Source: an uncultured Christensenellaceae bacterium
GTDB taxonomy: Bacteria; Bacillota; Clostridia; Christensenellales; Aristaeellaceae
NCBI GenBank assembly: GCA_905234985.1
Contig: CAJOJQ010000001.1
Location: 124,001-188,000, forward strand
DNA: 64,000 nt
Reading direction: 5' to 3'
In this document: in pieces, positions 26,861 to 34,374 of the stretch
How positions within the stretch are numbered: the stretch's first letter is position 1
How the letters are laid out: each line of letters opens with the position of its first letter
The notes under the pieces: model-generated
Told to the model about the DNA's origin: nothing
Seen by the model: only the letters and a program-made list of their open reading frames with translations
The model's database searches: none
Program-made: the position numbers and the translations under genes

Positions 26861-28648
26861 CTATTGCTGATTGACGATCATGTTCTTGGGATCCACCCAG
26901 TTGTACACCTTGCCGGGCACGGCCCCTTCCTTATGGAAGGACAAAAGCTCCGACACCGTGACCAGCTGGTAGCCCTTTTCGATCAGCGCGGGGATGGCCT
27001 TTTCCGCGGCGGAGGCGGTGGACATGTACAGATCGTGGCACAGGATGATTTCGCCGTTGCCCGCGCCCTTCATGATGGCATTGTAGATTTTGCTGGTATT
27101 GCGGGATTTCCAGTCCTCGGTGTCGATCTGCCAGCGCACGATCGTAATCCCTAAATCCTTGCACACATTGCGCACGGTTTTGTTCTGGTTGCCGTAGGGC
27201 GGGCGCATGCACTTTACCTCCACCCCGGTGATTTCCTTGATCTTTTCGTTGGTGCGGGTGATTTGGCTGCGTACCCTGGAGGCGGAAACGGTGTTCAGGT
27301 TCACATGGCTCCAGGTATGGCAGGCAATCTCGTTTCCGGCGGCGGCGGTGCGCTTGAGCACGTCGGCATAGGTTTCCAGCTTGTTGCCGATCACGAAAAA
27401 GGTGGCCCTGGCGTCGTACTGCATCAGCACGTTCAGGATGCGGTCGGTCTGCTCGGAGGGGCCGTCGTCAAAGGTGAGGGCCAGCATGGGCTTGGTGGGG
27501 TCGATGGTGCGCATATGGCTGCGCACCGCCTCGGAATCCAGCGTCATACATTCCGCCATTTGGCTGTAACGCAGGCTCAGCTTCCGAGTGCCCAAGGCGC
27601 AGGGCAAATACAGGCCCGCGGGCAAAAACAGCTGCACCGCGTCGTGGCCCAGGACGGCGTATTGCAGGCAGTCCAGGCCCGGCTTGCCGGAATAGCCGTC
27701 CGTGGGCTTGGAAAGCAGGGCGGAAAATACGCTTTCCAGGCAGAGCCGCACCCGCGTTTCATTGAGGGAAAGCAGGGCGCGGTTGTCAAGCACCGTTTCC
27801 GCCTGGGAATCCACGTTCACGGTCAGCACCTTTTCCGCTTTCAGGCTGCCTACCTTGTATTCCGCCAGCAGCACCACGCTGTGGTAGCGGCTGTCCACGT
27901 CCAGAGACTGGTATTCCACGGTGCACGCGCCCGTTTCGCCGGGATGATTCTGCTGAAAGTCCTCCTGGAAAACGCGCAGGGTTTCCTGCACCCAGGCGGA
28001 CAGCTTTTCGTCCGCCGCCGCCACGCCCGTTTCCGGGTAGGTGAGGGAATAAGTGAAATCCCCCTCGGTTTTTTCCATGGTTTTGGCGCTGCCGTATTCC
28101 CGAAGGGCGGAATGAAGCTGCGCGGCGGTCACGGCGTCCTGGGCGGCGAGGGAAAAGCCTGACTCAAAATCGCCGTCCAGCACCGTTACCCTGCTCTTTT
28201 CCACATAGGCGAACTGATCGCCAATGCGCACGCGGTACCACGCGCCCGCGTCCTCCACCAGCTCAAAGCAGCAGCCGCTCATGACCTTGTACACGATGGG
28301 GAAGGTGTTTCCTGCTCCGCCCCGGAAATTCAGCACCGTGCCGTCGTCGGCGGTCTTGCACCAGCCCAAATGCGGATAATTGGCCTTAATGGTCAAATAC
28401 TGGGCCATCATGTAGCCCACGTTTTTGCCTACCTGCACCTTGCACCAGGTACCGTCGTTTTCCAAAATTTCCACCTGGGTGCCCGATTTATAGGTTTTGA
28501 TCACCTTGCCGGAGCTGTCAGGCTCCCGGCGCAGGTGCAGGCTGCCCCCGGTAATGGTGCCGGTATAGGTGATTTCCTCCGCGCCGCCCCAAACGGCTAT
28601 GCCCGCCAGCAGAACCAGCGCCGCCAGGAACGCAAGGATTCGCTTCAT
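26861..28648 (-). CDS. Secreted polysaccharide deacetylase with SH3 domains
   Basis: The 595-residue product has a signal peptide, two SH3-type domains (about 25-85, 95-160), a middle region of about 200 residues, and a C-terminal NodB-type (carbohydrate esterase 4) domain. Catalytic motifs are TFDDGP near residue 391, HTWSH (the zinc histidines), RPPYG, and ILCHD. It should remove acetyl groups from peptidoglycan or another N-acetyl glycan outside the cell. GGAGG precedes the ATG/GTG pair. Linked to the DHHW gene downstream. Confidence 0.92.
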   Translation of the reverse strand: MKRILAFLAALVLLAGIAVWGGAEEITYTGTITGGSLHLRREPDSSGKVIKTYKSGTQVEILENDGTWCKVQVGKNVGYMMAQYLTIKANYPHLGWCKTADDGTVLNFRGGAGNTFPIVYKVMSGCCFELVEDAGAWYRVRIGDQFAYVEKSRVTVLDGDFESGFSLAAQDAVTAAQLHSALREYGSAKTMEKTEGDFTYSLTYPETGVAAADEKLSAWVQETLRVFQEDFQQNHPGETGACTVEYQSLDVDSRYHSVVLLAEYKVGSLKAEKVLTVNVDSQAETVLDNRALLSLNETRVRLCLESVFSALLSKPTDGYSGKPGLDCLQYAVLGHDAVQLFLPAGLYLPCALGTRKLSLRYSQMAECMTLDSEAVRSHMRTIDPTKPMLALTFDDGPSEQTDRILNVLMQYDARATFFVIGNKLETYADVLKRTAAAGNEIACHTWSHVNLNTVSASRVRSQITRTNEKIKEITGVEVKCMRPPYGNQNKTVRNVCKDLGITIVRWQIDTEDWKSRNTSKIYNAIMKGAGNGEIILCHDLYMSTASAAEKAIPALIEKGYQLVTVSELLSFHKEGAVPGKVYNWVDPKNMIVNQQ

Positions 28649-28692
28649 CACACATTTCCTCCGGTTCTTCGTGAAGTATCTGTTACCGCATT

Positions 28693-28722
28693 AGTATACA
28701 ATGCGCCCGCGCTTTTTCGCAA
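28693..28722 (-). promoter_or_regulatory. Promoter for the deacetylase-DHHW pair
   Basis: On the minus strand: TTGCGA (28722-28717), 18-base spacer, TATACT (28698-28693), about 45 bases before the start codon. A plus-strand TATACT at 28815-28820 may serve the divergent membrane gene but has a poor -35. Confidence 0.6.
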
Positions 28723-28927
28723 GCCGTTTTTCAGATTTTACATCAAATTTCGACAAAAAGGGGACGGCCCCGGGAAGCGAAAAATTTGTGCTTTTCTTTT
28801 GGCGCGGAATTTGGTATACTAAGAGTCTAAAAAAGCTGCTTTGGATTTGTTTCGCAGCGGATACCGGAAAGCCTTCGCAATGGCGGATCGGCCTCCGTTC
28901 GCAATATCATTTCAGCGGGAGAAGCGT

Positions 28928-29746
28928 ATGCAGGATCAAGCGAAGAAAACGAAAAACAAAAAGCGGCCCCTGGTCTTCAAGCCATACGCCAAGGGCGATG
29001 CTTTCGATTCCGGCGTGCTGAAGCGGAGCCTCAAGGTGATGGCGTACTTTTTCATGTTCGCCTTTTTGTATGTGATCGCGGGCAGCACGCTGCAGTTCGG
29101 CAATGTGGTGCTGCGGGTGGTGCTGAACCTGCTGATGGTGGCGGTCTGCGCCTCCGTGGTGTATATGGACGGAGCGCGCTTAGGCGAAAGCGAGGTCGCT
29201 TACGGCGAGATCGTCTACGCCCGGCAGCAGGCGGGCAAGGAAACGGAAACGAAGGACAAAACGCGCTGCTTCCATCCCCTCAAGGGCGTGACCATCGCGT
29301 TGATCGCGGCGGTGCCCGCGCTGCTGATCACCGTGCCCCACGCGATCACGGCGGTGAAGCAGACGTATTATTTGCAGCAGCTGCCTAACTGGGTTTCGGG
29401 CTACAGCAATCAGGCGGAAGTGATGGCCCCCCTGAAGTTCTATTCCCGGGATGTGCAGCTGACGGCGCTGGATATCCTGCGGATGGTCAGCCGCGTGCTG
29501 ATTTTTCCCTTTGCCAATATCGCCACCGTGGATAATACCGACGCCCTGCTGGTGATGGATCGCTTAAGCCCCTTGCTTTCCTGCCTGCCCCTGGTCGGGT
29601 TCCCGCTGGGCTACCTCACCGGCCCCCGGTCCCGCGCCATGGTACACGGCGATATTAACAGCAGCAACAAGCGCGCCCAGCGGAAACAGCGGAAGGCCAT
29701 GAAAGCCCGCCAGGCCCGCACCGCCAAGAAGAACGAGCTGATCTGA
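28928..29746 (+). CDS. Multi-pass membrane protein, unknown function
   Basis: The start is placed at the ATG at 28928, with GGGAGAAG in front. The 272-residue product has a Lys-rich N-terminus, two closely spaced helices near 40-80, one near 125-145, and a C-terminal hydrophobic hairpin around 195-235, ending in a very basic tail (KRAQRKQRKAMKARQARTAKK). I do not recognise the family. It precedes rsmD by a single base, so the two genes are probably co-transcribed. Confidence 0.65.
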   Translation: MQDQAKKTKNKKRPLVFKPYAKGDAFDSGVLKRSLKVMAYFFMFAFLYVIAGSTLQFGNVVLRVVLNLLMVAVCASVVYMDGARLGESEVAYGEIVYARQQAGKETETKDKTRCFHPLKGVTIALIAAVPALLITVPHAITAVKQTYYLQQLPNWVSGYSNQAEVMAPLKFYSRDVQLTALDILRMVSRVLIFPFANIATVDNTDALLVMDRLSPLLSCLPLVGFPLGYLTGPRSRAMVHGDINSSNKRAQRKQRKAMKARQARTAKKNELI

Positions 29747-29747
29747 T

Positions 29748-30341
29748 ATGCGCATTATTGCCGGAGACATGCGTTCCCGCAAGCTGAAAGCGCCGGAGGG
29801 AATGGACACTCGCCCCACCGCGGACCGGGTGAAGGAAGCGCTTTTTTCCATCCTGCAAGGCCGGCTGTATGGCGCGCGGGTGCTGGACCTGTACGCGGGC
29901 AGCGGCGCTCTGGCCTTAGAGGCCCTGAGCCGGGGAGCGGAAAGCGCCGTGCTGGTGGACTGCGCCTCCAAGGCCTGCCAGGCCATCAGCGAAAACATCG
30001 CCGCCTTGGGCTGTGAGGGCCGCGCCCAATTGCTGCGCATGAAGGATACTGCCGCCCTGGCGTCGCTTGAAGCCCGGGGAGACGCCTTTGACCTGATTTT
30101 TCTCGACCCGCCGTACCGGATGGATACTGCCCCCGTGTGCCGCGCCCTATTAAAATCGGGCCTGCTTCGGCCCGGCGGCATGATCGTGATCGAACACGGC
30201 CGGGAAACCCCGCCCCGGATCGACGCGCCCCTCGCCATGACGGATCACCGGGAATACGGCGCGGCGGGATTGGGGTTTTACCAGTTGATGGAGGTGTTGC
30301 CCATTGAAAGCATCCCGCTGCCTGTATCCGGGCAGCTTTGA
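29748..30341 (+). CDS. rsmD: 16S rRNA (guanine-966-N2)-methyltransferase
   Basis: A 197-residue SAM-dependent methyltransferase. Family text is clear: MRIIAGDMRSRKLKAPEG, TRPTADRVKEALFSIL, LDLYAGSGALALEALSRGA for SAM binding, and DLIFLDPPY, the N-methyltransferase D/NPPY motif. It modifies G966 of 16S rRNA. Its end overlaps coaD by 38 bases, a common pairing in Firmicutes. Confidence 0.93.
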   Translation: MRIIAGDMRSRKLKAPEGMDTRPTADRVKEALFSILQGRLYGARVLDLYAGSGALALEALSRGAESAVLVDCASKACQAISENIAALGCEGRAQLLRMKDTAALASLEARGDAFDLIFLDPPYRMDTAPVCRALLKSGLLRPGGMIVIEHGRETPPRIDAPLAMTDHREYGAAGLGFYQLMEVLPIESIPLPVSGQL

Positions 30342-30792
30342 TCCTGTGACTTTAGGGCATATGGACGTCATTCGCCGGGCCGCCGCGATTTTCGATACGG
30401 TGGTGGTGGGCGTGCTGCACAATCCGGAAAAGAAGGGCTGCTTTTCGGTGGAGCAGCGCATGGATATGCTCAAAAGGGCCTGCCAGGGCATTCCCAACGT
30501 GGAAGTGATTTCCTACGGCGGTCTGCTGGCCCAATTGACGAGGGAAACAGGCATTTCGGTGGTGGTGCGCGGCGTGCGCGGCGTGAATGACCTGGAAAAC
30601 GAAACCGCCATGGCCCGCATCAACCGCCAATTGAACCCCGCCCTGGAAACCCTGTTCCTGCCCGCGTCCCCCGAAATGGGGGAAATCAGCGCCAGCATGG
30701 TGCGCCAATTGGCCGCCTTCGGCGCGGACCTTTCCGCTTACGTTCCCAAAGAGGCGCTGCCGGTGATGCAGGCCGCCTTTCAAGCCCCATAA
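30304..30792 (+). CDS. coaD: Phosphopantetheine adenylyltransferase
   Basis: A 162-residue CoaD, the fourth step of CoA synthesis (phosphopantetheine plus ATP to dephospho-CoA). YPGSFDPVTLGHMDVI with the T/HxGH nucleotidyl-transferase motif, VVRGVRGVNDLENE and SASMVRQLA are typical. The start is a TTG at 30304 inside rsmD, with GGAGG 9 bases upstream; no other start gives a full N-terminus. Confidence 0.95.
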   Translation: MKASRCLYPGSFDPVTLGHMDVIRRAAAIFDTVVVGVLHNPEKKGCFSVEQRMDMLKRACQGIPNVEVISYGGLLAQLTRETGISVVVRGVRGVNDLENETAMARINRQLNPALETLFLPASPEMGEISASMVRQLAAFGADLSAYVPKEALPVMQAAFQAP

Positions 30793-30817
30793 GACTATTT
30801 CAAGGGAGGATTTGATC

Positions 30818-31444
30818 ATGGCTTCGAGTAAACGACTGATGACCTTTGAACTGCTGGAACGTATGTCCAAGATGATCGAAGATGCGAAAACCATCCCGCT
30901 CTTCAACAAGATCACGCTGGACAAGGAAGAATTCACCAGCCTCATGCGCCGCCTGAATGAGACCGTTCCCCCCGATATGCAGAGCGCCCGCGCCATCATA
31001 GATCAGGAAGAGCGCATCTTGGGCGACAGCCAGAAGATCGCCGAGGAAACCACGTCCCGGGCCAACAGCGAGGCGAAGGCCACCGTTTCCAACGCCCAGG
31101 CCCAGGCCGACGCTATGGTGACGGACGCCCAGAACCGCGCCAACGAAACCATCCGCAATGCCACCGATCAGGCCAACGCCATGGTCGCCGACGCCCAGGC
31201 CCGCGCCAACGCCATGATCGCCGACGCGCAGGCCCGCGCCCAGCAGATGGTGGCCGAGAGCGAAATCGTGGCCCGCGCCCAGGCGGAAGCCCAGGAAATG
31301 CTGGAAAGCGCCCACCGGGACTGCGAGGAATTTACTGCCCGCGCCCATGACGCCGTGAACCAGATGCTGGAGCAGGCCGATATGTACATGACCCAGCAGC
31401 TGGATTCCCTGCGCGCCACCCGGGACCAGTTTGCCAATCTATAA
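30818..31444 (+). CDS. Hendecad coiled-coil protein
   Basis: A 208-residue protein with GGAGG before the ATG at 30818. Residues about 70-185 form an Ala-rich coiled coil in eleven-residue repeats (ANAMVADAQAR, ANAMIADAQAR), like F/V-ATPase b/H-type stalk subunits or DivIVA-like proteins. The N-terminal 60 residues are a separate helical region (KTIPLFNKITLDKEEFTSLMRRLNE). No membrane segment. Probably structural or a scaffold; the link to the convergent flotillin gene is positional only. Confidence 0.7.
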   Translation: MASSKRLMTFELLERMSKMIEDAKTIPLFNKITLDKEEFTSLMRRLNETVPPDMQSARAIIDQEERILGDSQKIAEETTSRANSEAKATVSNAQAQADAMVTDAQNRANETIRNATDQANAMVADAQARANAMIADAQARAQQMVAESEIVARAQAEAQEMLESAHRDCEEFTARAHDAVNQMLEQADMYMTQQLDSLRATRDQFANL

Positions 31445-31738
31445 AGAGCATCGACAAAGTCGATGCTCTGCCATCAAAAGCCAGCTGACGCAGGCTTTCG
31501 ATGGGTTGCATCAATTTCTTGTAAAATGGCGTTTCCGGCCTGATAGGCCGGGAACGCTCATTTTACGGCCAGAAATTGATAGAGGAAGCGGTCAAGGACC
31601 GTTCCTCGGCGACGTACACGCCGCCGCCTGCGGAATAAAAATCGAAGGGCCTGTGGACCCTTCGATGCATCCCAGGGGTTGTTGACGTTTCGCCAGCCCA
31701 TACCGGCGATCCGGTATGGGCTGTTGACGTATGACGGT
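31445..31738. other. Hairpin cluster with dispersed 30-bp core
   Basis: No gene; instead six strong hairpins in a row. Stems: 31445-31455/31459-31469 (11 bp, loop AAA); 31471-31482/31493-31504 (one mismatch); a long one 31510-31580 combining three stems; 31582-31593/31597-31607; 31641-31666; and 31695-31706/31711-31722 (12 bp, loop CGAT), the last flanked by direct repeats TGTTGACGT. Between the fourth and fifth lies a 30-base core (31604-31633) repeated exactly, inverted, at 55730-55759. Only the first hairpin could be a terminator for the coiled-coil gene. Confidence 0.75.
31604..31633 (+). repeat. 30-bp core repeat, copy 1
   Basis: Begins CCTCGGCGACGTACACG and ends CCGCCTGCGG. Exact inverse of 55730-55759. 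The core itself can form two small stems, GGCG/CGCC and CCGC/GCGG. Confidence 0.9.
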
Positions 31739-33241
31739 TTATTCGCCGTCGGTTTCCGTATTGGGTTTGGTTTCAGGCGCGGGGTTGGGCGCGGCCAGCT
31801 TGCCGCCCAAGAAACCGGCCAGCAGGCTCTTTAAGTCCAAACCGATGCTTTCGGTCAGGCCGTCGGACACCTGGGTGGTGGATTTCACGATGTCCTCGAT
31901 GAGCCGGGCGGAATTGCCCTCGCCGTACATGGTGATCTTGTCCACCTGGGCGAGAGGAGCCGCCACGTTCTTGGCGATTTCGGGCAGGGCGGCAAAGTAC
32001 ATCTCAAGCACGGCGGCTTCGCCGTACTTCTTCATGGCTTCGGCCTTCTTGTCGATACCCTCGGCTTCGGCCAGGGCTTTGGCCCGGATGGCTTCGGCTT
32101 CGGCCAAACCGGCGGCGCGCACGGCTTCGGCTTCCTGCAGCTTGGCGAACTTGTCCGCCTCGGCCTGCTGCTCCTTGGCAAAGCGCTCGGCCTCGGCCTG
32201 GAGCCGCAGGGCCTCCGCCTGGCGGGTGGCTTCCGCCAATTCGGCCTCGGCTTGCTTCTGGCGTTGATACAGCTCGGCTTCCGCTTGCTTCTGGCGCTGG
32301 TACAGCTCGGCTTCCGCCTTTTTCTTCACGGTGGCTTCCAGGGTGCGCTCGGTCACTTCCACTTCCTTTTGCTTCAGGATGGCTTCGCGCTCCTGGCGGG
32401 CGATGTTGGCGTCCTGGGTCTTGATTTCGATGGTGCGCCGCTGTTCCTCGCCCTGGATGTTGTAGGCGGCGTCGGCCTCGGCCTTCTTGATGTCGGACAG
32501 CAGTTTCAGCTCCGCTTCCTTGATCTTCAGGTCGTTGTTCTTGATGGCGATTTCCGTCTCGGCGGCGATGCGGGCGTCGTTGGCTTCCTTGCTGGCCTGG
32601 GCCTGGGCCTTGGTGATTTCCTTGTCGGCCTCGGCCTTGGCGATGGCGGCCTTCTTCTTGATCTGGCTGATGTTGTCGATACCCAGATCGTTGATGACGC
32701 CGTTGGCGTCGGAGAAGGACTGGACGTTGAAGCTGATGATGTCCAGGCCCATCCTGCGCAGGTCGGGCACCGCGTTTTCCTGCACCTTTTCGGCGAAGGA
32801 TTTGCGGTTGGTCACCATTTCTTCCAGGCGCATCTGGCCGATGATTTCGCGCATGTTGCCTTCCAGCACGTCCTGCACCTGGCTGATGATGTAGTTGGTG
32901 TCCTTGTTCAGGAAGTTTTCCGCGGCGATGGCCAGCATTTCCTTGTCCGTGCTCACCTTGATCTTCACCGCCGCGTCCACGGTGATGTTGATGTATTCGG
33001 CGGTGGGCACGAAGGAATTGGTTTTCACGTCCACGGAGATCATTTTCAGGCTCAGCTTGTCCAGCCTTTCAAAGAAGGGAATGCGGATGGACGCTTTGCC
33101 GATGATGATTTTCCTGCGCAGACCGGAAATCAGGTACGCTTCATCCGGCGGCGCTTTCACGTAACCGAAAAGCACCAGCAGCAGGATCAATCCCACGACG
33201 GCAATGGCCGCGATTCCCACAGGGCCCAGCAAAAATTCCAT
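31739..33241 (-). CDS. Flotillin (SPFH/Band 7 membrane scaffold)
   Basis: A 500-residue flotillin. N-terminal membrane segment (about 8-26), SPFH domain (about 30-190, YLISGLRRKIIIGKASIRIPFFERLDKLSLK), then a long EA-rich coiled coil (about 200-430) and a short tail. Flotillins organise membrane microdomains. An 11-residue unit AELYQRQKQAE is tandemly duplicated in the coiled coil, mirrored at DNA level by a 33-bp repeat (32254-32319, few changes). GGAGGATGAAC leads into the ATG. A hairpin GCTGTTTCCC/GGGAACAGC lies in its leader. Confidence 0.93.
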   Translation of the reverse strand: MEFLLGPVGIAAIAVVGLILLLVLFGYVKAPPDEAYLISGLRRKIIIGKASIRIPFFERLDKLSLKMISVDVKTNSFVPTAEYINITVDAAVKIKVSTDKEMLAIAAENFLNKDTNYIISQVQDVLEGNMREIIGQMRLEEMVTNRKSFAEKVQENAVPDLRRMGLDIISFNVQSFSDANGVINDLGIDNISQIKKKAAIAKAEADKEITKAQAQASKEANDARIAAETEIAIKNNDLKIKEAELKLLSDIKKAEADAAYNIQGEEQRRTIEIKTQDANIARQEREAILKQKEVEVTERTLEATVKKKAEAELYQRQKQAEAELYQRQKQAEAELAEATRQAEALRLQAEAERFAKEQQAEADKFAKLQEAEAVRAAGLAEAEAIRAKALAEAEGIDKKAEAMKKYGEAAVLEMYFAALPEIAKNVAAPLAQVDKITMYGEGNSARLIEDIVKSTTQVSDGLTESIGLDLKSLLAGFLGGKLAAPNPAPETKPNTETDGE

Positions 33242-33294
33242 TGTTCATCCTCCTTTTCTGCGTCGCTGTTTCCCTTGGATGGGAACAGCATATC

Positions 33295-33328
33295 AAAAAA
33301 AGGCCGCCGTGTCCATAAGGAACGGCGG
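33295..33328 (-). terminator. Terminator of the XRE gene
   Basis: On the minus strand CCGCCGT, 11-base loop, ACGGCGG, then CC and a seven-T run. It separates the XRE regulator from flotillin. Confidence 0.85.
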
Positions 33329-33390
33329 AATGATACAATTTTGCGCTTGAATTGTCGAAAAATGCACAGGATACGTGCTTGGACGCCCTG

Positions 33391-33696
33391 CTATTTCATC
33401 GTTTTCACCAGGGCGATCAGGTGATCCAACTGTTCGTTGGTCAAGCGTTTTGCGGCCTGAACCAGCTCATTCATCTTGGCGGGATTGGGCGTATCCACGT
33501 CGAAAAACTCCTTGGGTGTGATGCCGAAATAATCGCAAATATAGAAAAAGTTGGTCATGGAAGGATAACCGCCACCATTTTCAATGACGTTGATGTAATT
33601 GGGACTTAGCCCTATAGAAAGGCTCATATCCCGCGCAGACACATTCTTGTTCATTCGCAATTGCACCAAGCGCCAGATAAAATCCTCTTTTTCCAT
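33391..33696 (-). CDS. XRE-family HTH regulator
   Basis: A 101-residue protein from the ATG at 33696 (AAGGA upstream). Residues about 10-65 are a Cro/C1-type helix-turn-helix (RMNKNVSARDMSLSIGLSPNYINVIENG), with the typical FFYICDYFGITPKEFFD extension. The frame is open further upstream without a ribosome site. It is divergent from a 105-residue gene and has its own terminator, so it may regulate itself and that neighbour. Confidence 0.85.
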   Translation of the reverse strand: MEKEDFIWRLVQLRMNKNVSARDMSLSIGLSPNYINVIENGGGYPSMTNFFYICDYFGITPKEFFDVDTPNPAKMNELVQAAKRLTNEQLDHLIALVKTMK

Positions 33697-33780
33697 GAAA
33701 ATGACCATCCTTGTACAACAATCCTTCATCATTGTACTATGCAAATATGACGTTTCGATTCGGTTATCTGTGTAATTCCA

Positions 33781-33809
33781 TTGACAAACACAAAATAATT
33801 GGGTATATT
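33781..33809 (+). promoter_or_regulatory. Promoter of the divergent 105-residue gene
   Basis: TTGACA (33781-33786), 17-base spacer, TATATT (33804-33809), 58 bases before the ATG. Confidence 0.82.
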
Positions 33810-33867
33810 TGACTTGATGAATATTTGAAATTGTTAGAAAGGTCATTCAGAAGGAAGTGGTATACCA

Positions 33868-34185
33868 ATGAATCCAGAGGAAGGCTATGCCTATTTCGTT
33901 CAGAATCCCCGCAGGATTGGCGATTTGCTTCGGCCCCATCTGCCGGAAAAGGAATGGCCCTATGAAGTGGCCGCGTCGGTGGCGCTTTCCAATTTGGACT
34001 ATGAAAACTTCACCCAGGACATGACGGTGGATCGTCCCATTCTGGAAAAGTACAGCGCTCTGTGCGCCATAGGCCCTGTATGGCGCTGCATCCTGGTGCA
34101 TAGAAAGGAAAAGCGGGAAGAAGGGGTGCTGGTGATCCCCAAGAACAGATGCTATATCGGCTGGGCGGCGCATTTCCAGCCATAA
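33868..34185 (+). CDS. Small soluble protein of unknown function
   Basis: A 105-residue protein, no membrane helix or signal peptide, unrecognised. It contains YFVQNPRRIGDLLRPHLPEKEWPYEVAASVALSNLDYENF and a basic HRKEKREEG segment. It has a strong promoter of its own, GAAGGAAG in front of the ATG and a terminator after it, all signs of a real single-gene unit. Divergent from the XRE regulator, a common regulator-target arrangement. Confidence 0.7.
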   Translation: MNPEEGYAYFVQNPRRIGDLLRPHLPEKEWPYEVAASVALSNLDYENFTQDMTVDRPILEKYSALCAIGPVWRCILVHRKEKREEGVLVIPKNRCYIGWAAHFQP

Positions 34186-34188
34186 GAA

Positions 34189-34220
34189 ACGGCCCGGGGC
34201 AAATTGCTCCGGGTCGTTTT
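34189..34220 (+). terminator. Terminator of the 105-residue gene
   Basis: ACGGCCCGGGGCAA pairs with TTGCTCCGGGTCGT (two G-U pairs), followed by TTTT. Confidence 0.85.
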
Positions 34221-34316
34221 CAAAGTAATGACCTCTTGTATGTAAAAGCAATGGTACTTTCCCTATCAGTGGTACGTTGTAATATTTTAAGTCAAGAAAA
34301 ATCCACTGTTGCGGGT

Positions 34317-34366
34317 CCAGGGGCGTCACGCCCCTGGCGCGGGGTCTGGGGCCGCGGAGGCCCCAG
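34317..34366. repeat. GC-rich double hairpin after the ABC transporter gene
   Basis: Two hairpins: CCAGGGGCG-tca-CGCCCCTGG (34317-34337) and CTGGGGCC-gcgga-GGCCCCAG (34346-34366). They lie 9 bases beyond the transporter's stop on its downstream side, with A/T-rich sequence further on. Possibly its terminator or a 3'-end stabiliser. Confidence 0.6.
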
Positions 34367-34374
34367 CGTTCCCC

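Noticed and set aside
31445-31469. Ordinary terminator explaining the whole 31.4-31.7 kb region
   Set aside because: Only the first hairpin could serve so; it lacks a T-run and five more hairpins and the core repeat follow.
33847-34329. Minus-strand frame opposite the 105-residue gene
   Set aside because: No ribosome site or family features; the plus-strand gene has promoter, RBS and terminator.
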